Part shown: piece after piece, positions 25,228-33,365 of the stretch
Layout: every line of letters begins with the position of its first letter
Position numbering within the stretch: position 1 is the stretch's first letter
Assembly (NCBI GenBank): GCA_902635645.1
Contig: CACPON010000010.1
Location: 1-36,955, forward strand
DNA from: an uncultured SAR86 cluster bacterium
GTDB taxonomy: Bacteria > Pseudomonadota > Gammaproteobacteria > Magnimaribacterales > D2472
DNA length: 36,955 bases
Reading direction: 5' to 3'
Notes under the pieces: generated by a model
Databases searched by the model: none
What the model was told of the DNA's origin: nothing
What the model saw: only the letters and a program-made list of their open reading frames with translations
Position numbers and translations under genes: made by a program

Positions 25228-25679
25228 AACAAAGGGGAAAAATATTAAATCAATTTATATTAGACACCCTTAATAATGAAGAATGTAAAAACCTTCAAAT
25301 AGTAACAAAGCAAGATATCTCAAAGCTTGTAAAAAAATTTGAAGATTCTGAAATAGCGCATCTAAGCATAGACCCAAATTTTGAGTATATAAAAGATCCA
25401 GTTGATTTATTCATTGTTTTGGATGATATAGATTTATCTCAAAGTCAGATAGGAACTATTAAGAATCTTTTGAGTCAAAAAATTATAATTTTTTCTCGAC
25501 CTAAAGATGGCATCAAAGAATCCAATATGATTAAACTTGGATTTCAAGTTGAGCTTGAGGATAGCTCCAATAAGTTGCTCTGTTTTTCATATAACCTTAA
25601 AACCTATAACAATAAAAGATCTTGGAACAATTCAGAAGGATGGGCAAATCCAGAAAATTTTGATAAATATAGGTGGTAG
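25224..25679 (+). CDS. Hypothetical protein, DUF6231-like
   Basis: A 151-residue cytoplasmic-looking protein translated from an ATG that overlaps the mdh stop (ATGA). The centre reads as alternating strands and helices (DLFIVLDDIDLSQSQIGTIKNLLSQKIIIFSRPKDG), like a small Rossmann-like fold. The ending WANPENFDKYRW is like that of gammaproteobacterial DUF6231 proteins as I remember them. No catalytic motif is evident. The coupling to mdh is the only context hint. Confidence 0.65.
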   Translation: MKQRGKILNQFILDTLNNEECKNLQIVTKQDISKLVKKFEDSEIAHLSIDPNFEYIKDPVDLFIVLDDIDLSQSQIGTIKNLLSQKIIIFSRPKDGIKESNMIKLGFQVELEDSSNKLLCFSYNLKTYNNKRSWNNSEGWANPENFDKYRW

Positions 25680-25681
25680 TG

Positions 25682-27409
25682 TTATCTAAAGTAAGATAAG
25701 AACTTTAAAAAATTAGTATTACCACCATCAACAATAATATCTCCAGAAGCTAAAGCCATTACTGGATTTAACAACCCTGATAATGCCATTTTAAAATTAA
25801 GTTCAGAAGTTTTAACTGTAATGTCACAAGGTAAATCAACGCTGGCTGAAACTGAGGCAACTTGATTTCTTATTGTAATGGCCCTTGTTAAGCCAGATGA
25901 GAATAAGAAACATACTTTAATATTTTGATTAATGACTCTTTCAGGATTTAACCTGACAGATAAAATGCTAAAAATAGTATCAATTGAAATTTCTTTTACG
26001 CCCTCTTCTGTTCTTTCTGCAATTGGATAACCATCAAAATCATCGTCTAATTCCATAGCCGATGAAAGAAAGTAATTTCGTTTATTTGGATTGGATGAAC
26101 GTAGGCCAATATAAAGTAGAGCTTTTTGTCTTAGATTGTTTACCTTGTCTACCTCAAAATCTAAGGCTATGAGCTTATCACTTAATTCAAGTGCCCATTG
26201 CATATCTTCATCAAGAACAGATTTTTCTAATGCACTCAGTAAAAATGCTTCGCCGCCGACTAATTTAGCAAACTTTTGAGCTTCTTCTTTTCGTGATAAA
26301 GGATCAAGATCAGCAGGATTTCCATTAAACCAACCTAAGTATCCGTTAAAAATGCTTTTAACCGACCACCTAACAGTACCATAAAATTCTGATAAATAAG
26401 GTGAGCTTTTTATAGAGTCTGGCAATTCTACCATTTCAACAATTTGATCAGGATAGTAGCCTTCATTCATTAATCGAATTGTTTGATCATGAACATATTG
26501 AATTGCATCTCTATAAATAGTTAATGCTTCCATGGCCTCTTCTGAGCCTATGATTGGCTTTGTGTGACTAGGGAATATATATTCTGGTTCATGAAATCGC
26601 ATCTTATCTAGGCTGGAAACCCAGCCTATAACGTCTCTGTGAGTTGTTCCTCTAATCGTATAGAGATTCGGAAATGTTTTATAGATATTATCTCCAGGCA
26701 TCAAAGATTTATGCTCTGGCAACCAAACAAATAGTTGATCGTTTGTTTCACCAGGAGCATGATACAGCTCAATATTAATACCAGAAATATTTATCTTTAA
26801 TTCTTCTTTAAAGGTTGTATCTGGTTTGATGTATCCAAACGGTGATTTAGAAACATTAAGGCTCTTGCCAATACCTACATTTATAACCTCATCCTCTGGT
26901 AATGCTGTACCAAACATTCTGGTGCTTCTAACGCTAATAATTGGATTTATTATTCCTAGAATCCTTTGCATGTAATAGTCGGTTGATTCATGAGCTATAA
27001 CCAAAGGCCTTTCTTTTTGTGTTGTTAAATAGTGTGCAGCTCCAAAAGTATGGTCTCCATGATTATGGGTATAAATTATCGCAGTGATTGGATTATCACT
27101 CAGCTTCTTAAATCTCTTATAGACCTCTGATGCTTCATAGGTGCTATCTGATGCATCAATAATAATATTACCTTCTTCTCCCTCAACCATTATTGAATTA
27201 GCAATACCAAAACCTATTGCAAAATGAACTTTTCCACCAGGCGTTTCATATGTAAGAACATTCTGCTCAAATTCGTTAGAGTGTTCTATAAGCTTTTCGA
27301 CTGAAGAAATTTTTGGAATATCAAGCTTTTCTTCTTCGGGCTTACATGAAAAAAATATAATTAAAGCAAAAAAGCTTATAAGATAATTTTTTTTAAGGTT
27401 TGATTTCAA
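25682..27409 (-). CDS. Alkylsulfatase-type metallo-beta-lactamase lipoprotein (SdsA1-like)
   Basis: SdsA1-type enzymes hydrolyse alkyl sulfates such as SDS. The zinc motif THNHGDHTFGAAH lies at residues 114–126, followed by YHAPGETNDQLFVWLPEHKSL and MPGDNIYKTFPNLYTIRG, all typical of this subfamily. The middle has the helical dimerisation domain, and the C-terminus (about residues 455–575) resembles the SCP2-like domain of alkylsulfatases. The N-terminus is a lipoprotein signal ending FFSC with Cys22, so the protein is probably anchored in the outer or inner membrane facing the periplasm. The start is TTG at 27409. At 575 residues it is slightly shorter than SdsA1 (about 650). Confidence 0.88.
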   Translation of the reverse strand: MKSNLKKNYLISFFALIIFFSCKPEEEKLDIPKISSVEKLIEHSNEFEQNVLTYETPGGKVHFAIGFGIANSIMVEGEEGNIIIDASDSTYEASEVYKRFKKLSDNPITAIIYTHNHGDHTFGAAHYLTTQKERPLVIAHESTDYYMQRILGIINPIISVRSTRMFGTALPEDEVINVGIGKSLNVSKSPFGYIKPDTTFKEELKINISGINIELYHAPGETNDQLFVWLPEHKSLMPGDNIYKTFPNLYTIRGTTHRDVIGWVSSLDKMRFHEPEYIFPSHTKPIIGSEEAMEALTIYRDAIQYVHDQTIRLMNEGYYPDQIVEMVELPDSIKSSPYLSEFYGTVRWSVKSIFNGYLGWFNGNPADLDPLSRKEEAQKFAKLVGGEAFLLSALEKSVLDEDMQWALELSDKLIALDFEVDKVNNLRQKALLYIGLRSSNPNKRNYFLSSAMELDDDFDGYPIAERTEEGVKEISIDTIFSILSVRLNPERVINQNIKVCFLFSSGLTRAITIRNQVASVSASVDLPCDITVKTSELNFKMALSGLLNPVMALASGDIIVDGGNTNFLKFLSYFR

Positions 27410-27428
27410 TTATATTTGCACTTTAATA

Positions 27429-27941
27429 CTATAAAAAACTGAGCATAATTTCATCAACGATTATATTTGATCCATCTTCAGAAGTTGGTGCTTTTGATGA
27501 TCCATTTCTCCAAACGGTTACTACTGTCCATAAGGTTTTATCTGCAGTATTGTCTTTTAAATTAACTCTTAAGATATTTTCAGTTATTGTTCTAATATCA
27601 TCACGGAAGTAGTAATTATCCCAGTAATATCTAGTGTAATAATGATTCATTCTATCTGTCTGAACTTTATCTTTTGTAGTAATAATAATCTCAAAGGTTA
27701 GTTCTGAACTTTCAGAATAAGATAATCCAGTTTCTATTAAAGAAGTTTTCAAATTATCTTTAAATCTTTCAAGATCAATTGGATTTATTTCTGCACTAAT
27801 GCTTGATTCATTTATCTTTATAGAAAAATCGCTATAATTATCTAAGTTGAAAGTATCGACTGAGTCAACTTCAATGTTAGTTTGCATACTGTTACAACCT
27901 ACCAGTATCAGTAGAGTGATTAATGTAGTTATTTTTTTCAT
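27429..27941 (-). CDS. DUF4136-like lipoprotein
   Basis: The ORF track starts at 28016, inside the divergent protease gene. The ATG at 27941 gives MKKITTLITLLILVGCNSMQ, a clean lipoprotein signal with LVGC. The mature protein of about 150 residues has the DUF4136-type layout: a repeated strand region, SLIETGLSYSESSELTFEI, and a Tyr/Trp-rich segment (HYYTRYYWDNYYF). The function is unknown; such proteins are usually membrane-anchored in the periplasm. It is divergent from the M16C protease with just 21 bases between starts. Confidence 0.75.
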   Translation of the reverse strand: MKKITTLITLLILVGCNSMQTNIEVDSVDTFNLDNYSDFSIKINESSISAEINPIDLERFKDNLKTSLIETGLSYSESSELTFEIIITTKDKVQTDRMNHYYTRYYWDNYYFRDDIRTITENILRVNLKDNTADKTLWTVVTVWRNGSSKAPTSEDGSNIIVDEIMLSFL

Positions 27942-27962
27942 AAATTTATTATAGATTTTATT

Positions 27963-30830
27963 ATGTTTAACCTTCAAGAACAAAAAAATATTCCTTTGCT
28001 GGATGTCAATGCTCAAATATATAACGAATCAGAATTTAATTGCAAGCACATACACTTAGAGAGCGATAGCAACGAAAAAGTATTCATGGTTGCTTTTAGA
28101 ACTATTCCTGAAGATTCTACTGGTGTAGCCCATATTTTAGAACATACAGCCTTATGTGGTTCCAAAAAATATCCAGTAAGAGATCCATTCTTTATGATGA
28201 TTAGAAGATCTCTTAACACATTTATGAATGCTTTCACCTCAAGTGATTGGACTGCTTATCCATTTGCGACCCTGAATAAAAAAGATTTTAACAATCTTTT
28301 AGGTGTATATCTTGACTCAGCTTTTTTCCCAAATTTAGATAGTCTTGATTTTGCTCAAGAAGGTCACAGGTTAGAGTTTCAGGAAAAAAATAATCCAGAA
28401 AGTGAAATTGAAATTAAAGGTGTTGTTTATAATGAAATGAAAGGAGCTATGAGCTCAATTACAAGTCAGTTATGGCATGGAATGTCGAAACACTTATACT
28501 CTTCTTCGACTTATAAGCATAATAGTGGTGGTGATCCAGAAAACATAATAGATCTCTCACATAATGATTTGGTCAATTTTCATCAAAAACATTACCACCC
28601 ATCAAATGCTACCTTCTTCACATTTGGCAATGTAGATCCACTAGAAATACAGTCATTCATTAAAGAAAATGTTTTAGATAATTTTTCACCCTCAGATGAA
28701 GTGGTAGCAGTTAAAAATGAAGACAGATTAGATTCACCAAAAGTTGTTTCTGATTTTTATAATCCCCAACCAGGAGATGAAAATAATCATCATATTGTTT
28801 TAAGCTGGCTTTTAAATGAAAGTCATAACCCAGTTAAGTTACTTGAAACATATTTAATGTCTAACATTCTTTTAGATAACTCTGCCTCTCCTCTTAGAAA
28901 GGTTTTAGAAAGTTCAAAATTGGGTAAATCCCCTTCGCCTTTAACAGGCCTTGAAGCTGATCAAAAAGAGCTTGTATTTGCAGCTGGGTTAGAAGGTGTT
29001 GATTCTAATAAATCCAAAGAAGTTGAAACTCTTATCATGGACTGTCTCAAAAAACTTGTAAAAGATGGAGTACCTAAAGATCTAATAGATTCCTCTCTTC
29101 ATCAGCTAGAAATTAGACAAAGAGAAATTACTGGCTCTGGTATGCCATTCGGTTTACAAATTATGTTAACTTGCTTGCCTGCCTGTATTCATAATGACAA
29201 TCCATTAAATGTATTAGATTTAGACAGCGCTTTTAATACTATAAAAAATAACCTTAAAACAGAGAATTATATCGAGAATCTTATTGATAGAAGTCTAATT
29301 AAAAATAATCACAGGTTAACCTATTCACTGATTCCTGATACTGAGTTAAATAAAAAAAATGAAGAAAAAATTCAAAATAAAGTTTTTGAAATTACAAAAA
29401 ACTTTTCTTCAGATGATAAAGAAAAGCTTATAAAGCTAGCTAATGACTTAGAAAAAAGACAAAACTCTATTGATGATCCAGAGGTTTTACCAAAAGTCAC
29501 AAAAGATGATATCCCTAAAACAAGAAACTATGCATCTCCAATAGCTTTTGCAAAGGATAAATCTACAGATTACTTCTATAAAAGTGGTACTAATGGCATT
29601 GTTTATCATTCAATGATTTTTCCTTGCGATGCTCTTGATGAAAATGAATTAGAAGTTGCTAGTTTGTTTTCCAATACATTAACTGATATTGGCCTTGGTA
29701 AAGATGGATATGAAGATATTCAAAAATATCAATCATCAATCACTGGGGGAATTTCAGCTTCATTTATAACTATACCTAATAAAAGTGATGATACTTTTAA
29801 GCTGGCACTAAAAGTTAGCTCAAAGAGCTTAGAAGGCAATGAATCTTATATGCAAGACCTAATATTAAGAACTGTTAAAGAGTCAAGCTTTGATGAAACT
29901 AAGAGAATTGAAGAGCTTCTAGAATTCATCTCATCTGATAATGAAAAATCAGTTATTCAAAATGGTCATATTCTCTCTATGAGTAATGCTGCTTCACAAA
30001 TAAGTGACATTGCATCGACCAATGATCTTACATCAGGATTAAGATTTATTCATAATACCAATCATCTTTCAAAATTAATTGGCGAACATGATGAGCTTGC
30101 AAAATATCTAGAATTGCTGAGATCTATAAATTCTAAAATTTCTAATACACCAAGTCATTTGTTCACAGCATCAGCATTAGACAAAGCAAAGTTAAACTTA
30201 GATTTTACAATTGAAGAAAATACTCATCAGTATAAAAATCAAGGTCTTGTTGCCCTTCAATCTAATCCTATTGGTTGGATCACTGGTTCACAAGTATGTT
30301 TTTGTGCTGAAGCTTTTCCAACTGTTGATTATAAGCATGGAGATGCCCCTGCTCTAACGGTACTCGGAACGGTATTAAGGAATGGATATCTTCACTCTGC
30401 TATTAGAGAAAAAGGCGGTGCATATGGCGCTGGAGCATCTCAAGACTCAAATAACAAAGTTTTTAAATTCTTTTCCTACAGAGATCCAAAATGTACAGAG
30501 ACGTTTAAGGAATTTAAAAAATCTAGAGAGTGGTCAATTAAAAATATTACAGAAGAGCAATTAGAAGAAGGGGTTCTGGGTGTTATATCAAGTATAGACA
30601 AACCATTATCTCCATTTGGCGAAGCCATGAGCGATTTTATGAGTTCATTAGATCAAAAAACTCAAGATGAACGTTTGAGCTTTAGATCAAAAGTTAAAGA
30701 ATGTAGTTTAGCTGACCTCGCTATGGTAGCAGAAAAATATTTATTCAATGAATCAAAGCGTTCTGCTATAGCTGGTCAAAATTATGAAACAGAGCTAAAA
30801 GATTTAGGGTTTGAAATTAAAAATATATAA
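27963..30830 (+). CDS. M16C metallopeptidase, presequence protease (PreP/Cym1) type
   Basis: This zinc peptidase of the pitrilysin family degrades unstructured peptides inside a closing chamber. The inverted zinc motif is HILEH (near residue 58), followed by TALCGSKKYPVRDPFF and NTFMNAFTSSDWTAYPFAT, and the distal Glu lies in VVYNEMKGAMSS. C-terminal IREKGGAYGAGA supplies the Arg/Tyr that bind substrate. The 955 residues and four domains match PreP/Cym1. No signal peptide is seen, so it probably acts in the cytoplasm. Confidence 0.94.
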   Translation: MFNLQEQKNIPLLDVNAQIYNESEFNCKHIHLESDSNEKVFMVAFRTIPEDSTGVAHILEHTALCGSKKYPVRDPFFMMIRRSLNTFMNAFTSSDWTAYPFATLNKKDFNNLLGVYLDSAFFPNLDSLDFAQEGHRLEFQEKNNPESEIEIKGVVYNEMKGAMSSITSQLWHGMSKHLYSSSTYKHNSGGDPENIIDLSHNDLVNFHQKHYHPSNATFFTFGNVDPLEIQSFIKENVLDNFSPSDEVVAVKNEDRLDSPKVVSDFYNPQPGDENNHHIVLSWLLNESHNPVKLLETYLMSNILLDNSASPLRKVLESSKLGKSPSPLTGLEADQKELVFAAGLEGVDSNKSKEVETLIMDCLKKLVKDGVPKDLIDSSLHQLEIRQREITGSGMPFGLQIMLTCLPACIHNDNPLNVLDLDSAFNTIKNNLKTENYIENLIDRSLIKNNHRLTYSLIPDTELNKKNEEKIQNKVFEITKNFSSDDKEKLIKLANDLEKRQNSIDDPEVLPKVTKDDIPKTRNYASPIAFAKDKSTDYFYKSGTNGIVYHSMIFPCDALDENELEVASLFSNTLTDIGLGKDGYEDIQKYQSSITGGISASFITIPNKSDDTFKLALKVSSKSLEGNESYMQDLILRTVKESSFDETKRIEELLEFISSDNEKSVIQNGHILSMSNAASQISDIASTNDLTSGLRFIHNTNHLSKLIGEHDELAKYLELLRSINSKISNTPSHLFTASALDKAKLNLDFTIEENTHQYKNQGLVALQSNPIGWITGSQVCFCAEAFPTVDYKHGDAPALTVLGTVLRNGYLHSAIREKGGAYGAGASQDSNNKVFKFFSYRDPKCTETFKEFKKSREWSIKNITEEQLEEGVLGVISSIDKPLSPFGEAMSDFMSSLDQKTQDERLSFRSKVKECSLADLAMVAEKYLFNESKRSAIAGQNYETELKDLGFEIKNI

Positions 30831-30832
30831 AT

Positions 30833-31444
30833 TTAAAAAAAGAAAAATCTTTTTTTCTTTAATTCTTTGGCACATCCCCAGTATTGCTGTTGATATTTAG
30901 TTGATCTTGTTTGCACTCTATCAGCTACTTTTATTAGCCAAGGTTTTTTTCTATAAGTTTTTTTCTTAAAGCCACCATACCCTTCATGATATGCAAGATA
31001 CAGCGATCTAGCATCTAACCTATCAAATCCTTGATAATAACCTTTAGATGCATACCATCCTATGAAATCTGCTGAATCCTTAAAATTCTTTCTGCTTGCT
31101 CCTGAATTTCCAGTTTCATCTTTGTAGTCTTCCCAAGTCATGTTGAGTGCCTGAGAATAACCTACAGCTGTAGATTTTCTCTTCCAGGGTATTACCCATA
31201 ATAACTTCGTTCTTTCTGGTTTTGCATCTGCTTTAAAACTAGATTCTTGATAAACAAATGACATAAGAACATAAGGAGGAATTTTCCACCTCTTTTCTGA
31301 TTTCATTGCAGCCTTGTACCAGCTTTTCTTTTCTTCAAATATTAAACATATGTTATCTGGATTTTGGGGTGGTGTAGTCATGCATGATTGAAGAGAGAAT
31401 ATCAAAACTATAAAAAACGAAGTTTTTAAAAATCTAATATTCAT
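30833..31444 (-). CDS. Transglycosylase-SLT-like lipoprotein
   Basis: A lipoprotein signal ends LQSC (Cys21). The mature part contains VLMSFVYQESSFKADAK, whose Glu-Ser-Ser-Phe is the catalytic Glu motif of Slt-type lytic transglycosylases, then AVGYSQALNMTWEDYK (the GxxQ motif) and ARSLYLAYHEGYGGF (AYNxG-like motif). So it probably cleaves peptidoglycan glycan strands from the outer membrane. The 203-residue length is that of a bare catalytic domain. The C-terminus KKKRFFFF is odd and comes from the A/T hairpin shared with the convergent gene. The ATG overlaps the ligase stop by one base. Confidence 0.83.
   Translation of the reverse strand: MNIRFLKTSFFIVLIFSLQSCMTTPPQNPDNICLIFEEKKSWYKAAMKSEKRWKIPPYVLMSFVYQESSFKADAKPERTKLLWVIPWKRKSTAVGYSQALNMTWEDYKDETGNSGASRKNFKDSADFIGWYASKGYYQGFDRLDARSLYLAYHEGYGGFKKKTYRKKPWLIKVADRVQTRSTKYQQQYWGCAKELKKKRFFFF
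30835..30856. terminator. A/T-rich hairpin between convergent genes
   Basis: AAAAAAAGA (30835–30843), AAAA, TCTTTTTTT (30848–30856) can pair over 9 bp. It begins 5 bases after the protease stop and ends in a T tract, and its complement does the same for the other strand. The stem is nearly all A-T, so strength is doubtful. Confidence 0.35.
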
Positions 31445-32727
31445 CAGACTTTTTCCCCTGGCTCAAAACCTCTAAATGTTTTAAAACGAGGAAATCTTAA
31501 ACTGTAACTTTCACCTTCCATACTCTGTGTTACTGCATCTGCTCGAATTTCTATTAATTGTCCTATCAATGAATCTTTATGTTGCCAAAATTTTTCTCTA
31601 TTTTCATCTGTCAAACCACTGCCCACATTTAATGAAAAAAATTTGCCATCGTCATTGCCCTCAACTGTAAATGCTCCTAGCTTACCAGCATGTCTTCCAG
31701 TGCCCTCGTGAACCTCAGTTACTTTTAATGTAACTTCAATAAAAGGTTTCATTTTTAGCCAAGCATGACTTCTTTTGCACTCATATAAATCATTCTCAGG
31801 TTTAATCATCAACCCTTCATAGCCTCGCTCTAATGCCTCTTTGTTCATTTGAGTATAAGTTTCTTCGCCCTGCTCTTTATCAAAATCTACAACCGTATAA
31901 TCAACAATCTTAATACATGAAGGAAATTTATTAGCAAATTTCTCTAAATGATGTTTTCTTTCAAGGGTGGTAAGCTTGCTTTTGCCATCGTTAAATTCTT
32001 TAAGAGGTAAAATATCAAACAAAGCTAAATATGCATCTTCTGTTTTTGCATTGGTTTTCCTATGAACCTGTTTCATTAATGATTGAAAGTCATCACTCAT
32101 AACCTCGCCATCAAAAACCATATTATTAAATTCAGGTTTGCTTAATGCTTCTTCAATATGAGGAAAATTGCTAAATATTTTTCCATTTCTGCTATAGAGG
32201 GTTGTATTATTTTTCTTAGTTATTGCGATTACTCTCACTCCATCATATTTATATTCAATTAAACAGTTACCTCTAATCTTTTTTGGATGTTTCATTCCGT
32301 CATGAGATAGCATGCATGCAAAAACAGGCACTCTAAATTGAATATCTATTTTTTTTGCGACATTGTTCACCGTCTTCTCACTTACGCCGCACCTCAAATC
32401 CTTTATTAAGATTCTTCTATACCAATCATTCCACTCTTCTGAAGTGGCTTTATCCATTAGCTCCAAAATTTCATCCCTAGCAGCATGACCAGTTTTCTCT
32501 CTTTCAATCAGAAGTAAAGCTGAGTTCTTAAAAGTACTCCAATCCAATCCATTTCCATTTTTATCAGATTTAGGAACTTGTTTAACGCCAAATGTTACTA
32601 ATGCATCTAAGCACATTGATAGACCTTCTTGAAATTCCAGATCATTAATATTTTCTTCAATAACGCTTTCTTTGAATAATCTACTATTATCACTTTCAAG
32701 TTTTTGAATTATTTTCCAGGGCTTCAT
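31444..32727 (-). CDS. ATP-dependent DNA ligase (phage/T4-like), in the ligA position
   Basis: It seals DNA nicks using ATP through a lysine-AMP intermediate. Motif I is EYKYDGVRV with Lys160, motif III is VFDGEVM (residues 204–210), motif IV is YEGLMIK (303–309) and motif V is WLKMKP (323–328). Residues 330–427 form an OB domain with LNVGSGLTDENREKFW, which resembles T4-like ligases. Residues 1–130 look like a helical DNA-binding domain (WYRRILIKDLRCGVSEKTV). There is no zinc finger, HhH or BRCT domain as in NAD-dependent LigA. It overlaps zipA by one base (TAATG). In Pseudomonas and related bacteria this slot, smc–zipA–X, is ligA. Whether it replaces LigA is unknown here. Confidence 0.93.
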   Translation of the reverse strand: MKPWKIIQKLESDNSRLFKESVIEENINDLEFQEGLSMCLDALVTFGVKQVPKSDKNGNGLDWSTFKNSALLLIEREKTGHAARDEILELMDKATSEEWNDWYRRILIKDLRCGVSEKTVNNVAKKIDIQFRVPVFACMLSHDGMKHPKKIRGNCLIEYKYDGVRVIAITKKNNTTLYSRNGKIFSNFPHIEEALSKPEFNNMVFDGEVMSDDFQSLMKQVHRKTNAKTEDAYLALFDILPLKEFNDGKSKLTTLERKHHLEKFANKFPSCIKIVDYTVVDFDKEQGEETYTQMNKEALERGYEGLMIKPENDLYECKRSHAWLKMKPFIEVTLKVTEVHEGTGRHAGKLGAFTVEGNDDGKFFSLNVGSGLTDENREKFWQHKDSLIGQLIEIRADAVTQSMEGESYSLRFPRFKTFRGFEPGEKV

Positions 32728-33365
32728 TAATCAGATTTTTCAGCAACTGCTAGTTGTTTTAGCCTTGCAATCTCTTGAGCTTGAGACTCAATATGAGAAA
32801 TCATTTGTTTTGTTATTGGCATTCTCTCTTGGTCACAAATATTGGCATAAAACTTTTCAGTAAATTCATAAGAAAAATTTACCATATCTTTTACTGTTTT
32901 AATCGGGTCCAAGACGTTATTAAGATCAGCGGCTACAAGAATTGCAAAAGTACTAGTATCTGCTTCAAATGTTCCAGGGTTTAAAGCGTTGGCTATTCTA
33001 AAAGACTCTTTATTGTTGCTATCTTTTATAACAAAAAATCCATGAGATAGGGTTGCTCCGAGATTATTCATAAACCCATATACTTGATCAATTTCGAACA
33101 TGGACTTATCAACGGATATTAAGTTTAAGACAACAAGTTTTTGTTCTTGATAATCAATGTGATCTTTATCTTCAAAATCAAAAGCTTTTTGAGACTTTAT
33201 ATCAATTTCATCAAACTCTTTTATTTCAAAAGTATCTGTAACAGGCTCAATTTTTACTTTGAGCTCTCCTCTATTAGAAATTTTTTTAATAAAAAGAAAT
33301 GTAATTATTAAGAATACTAAAACAGAAATGCCAATTAAATATATATCTATATTGGAGTCCATCAT
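32727..33365 (-). CDS. zipA: Cell division protein ZipA
   Basis: ZipA tethers FtsZ to the inner membrane. Residues 5–27 are a single N-terminal membrane span (IYLIGISVLVFLIITFLFIKK). A charged linker of only about 50 residues follows, much shorter than the Pro/Gln-rich linker of E. coli ZipA (328 residues in all). The C-terminal FtsZ-binding domain spans about residues 73–195: LVVLNLISVD, MNNLGATLSHGFFVI, FRIANALNPGTF and TFAILVAADLNNVLDP match family strands. It overlaps smc by 4 bases and the ligase by one base. Confidence 0.85.
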   Translation of the reverse strand: MMDSNIDIYLIGISVLVFLIITFLFIKKISNRGELKVKIEPVTDTFEIKEFDEIDIKSQKAFDFEDKDHIDYQEQKLVVLNLISVDKSMFEIDQVYGFMNNLGATLSHGFFVIKDSNNKESFRIANALNPGTFEADTSTFAILVAADLNNVLDPIKTVKDMVNFSYEFTEKFYANICDQERMPITKQMISHIESQAQEIARLKQLAVAEKSD

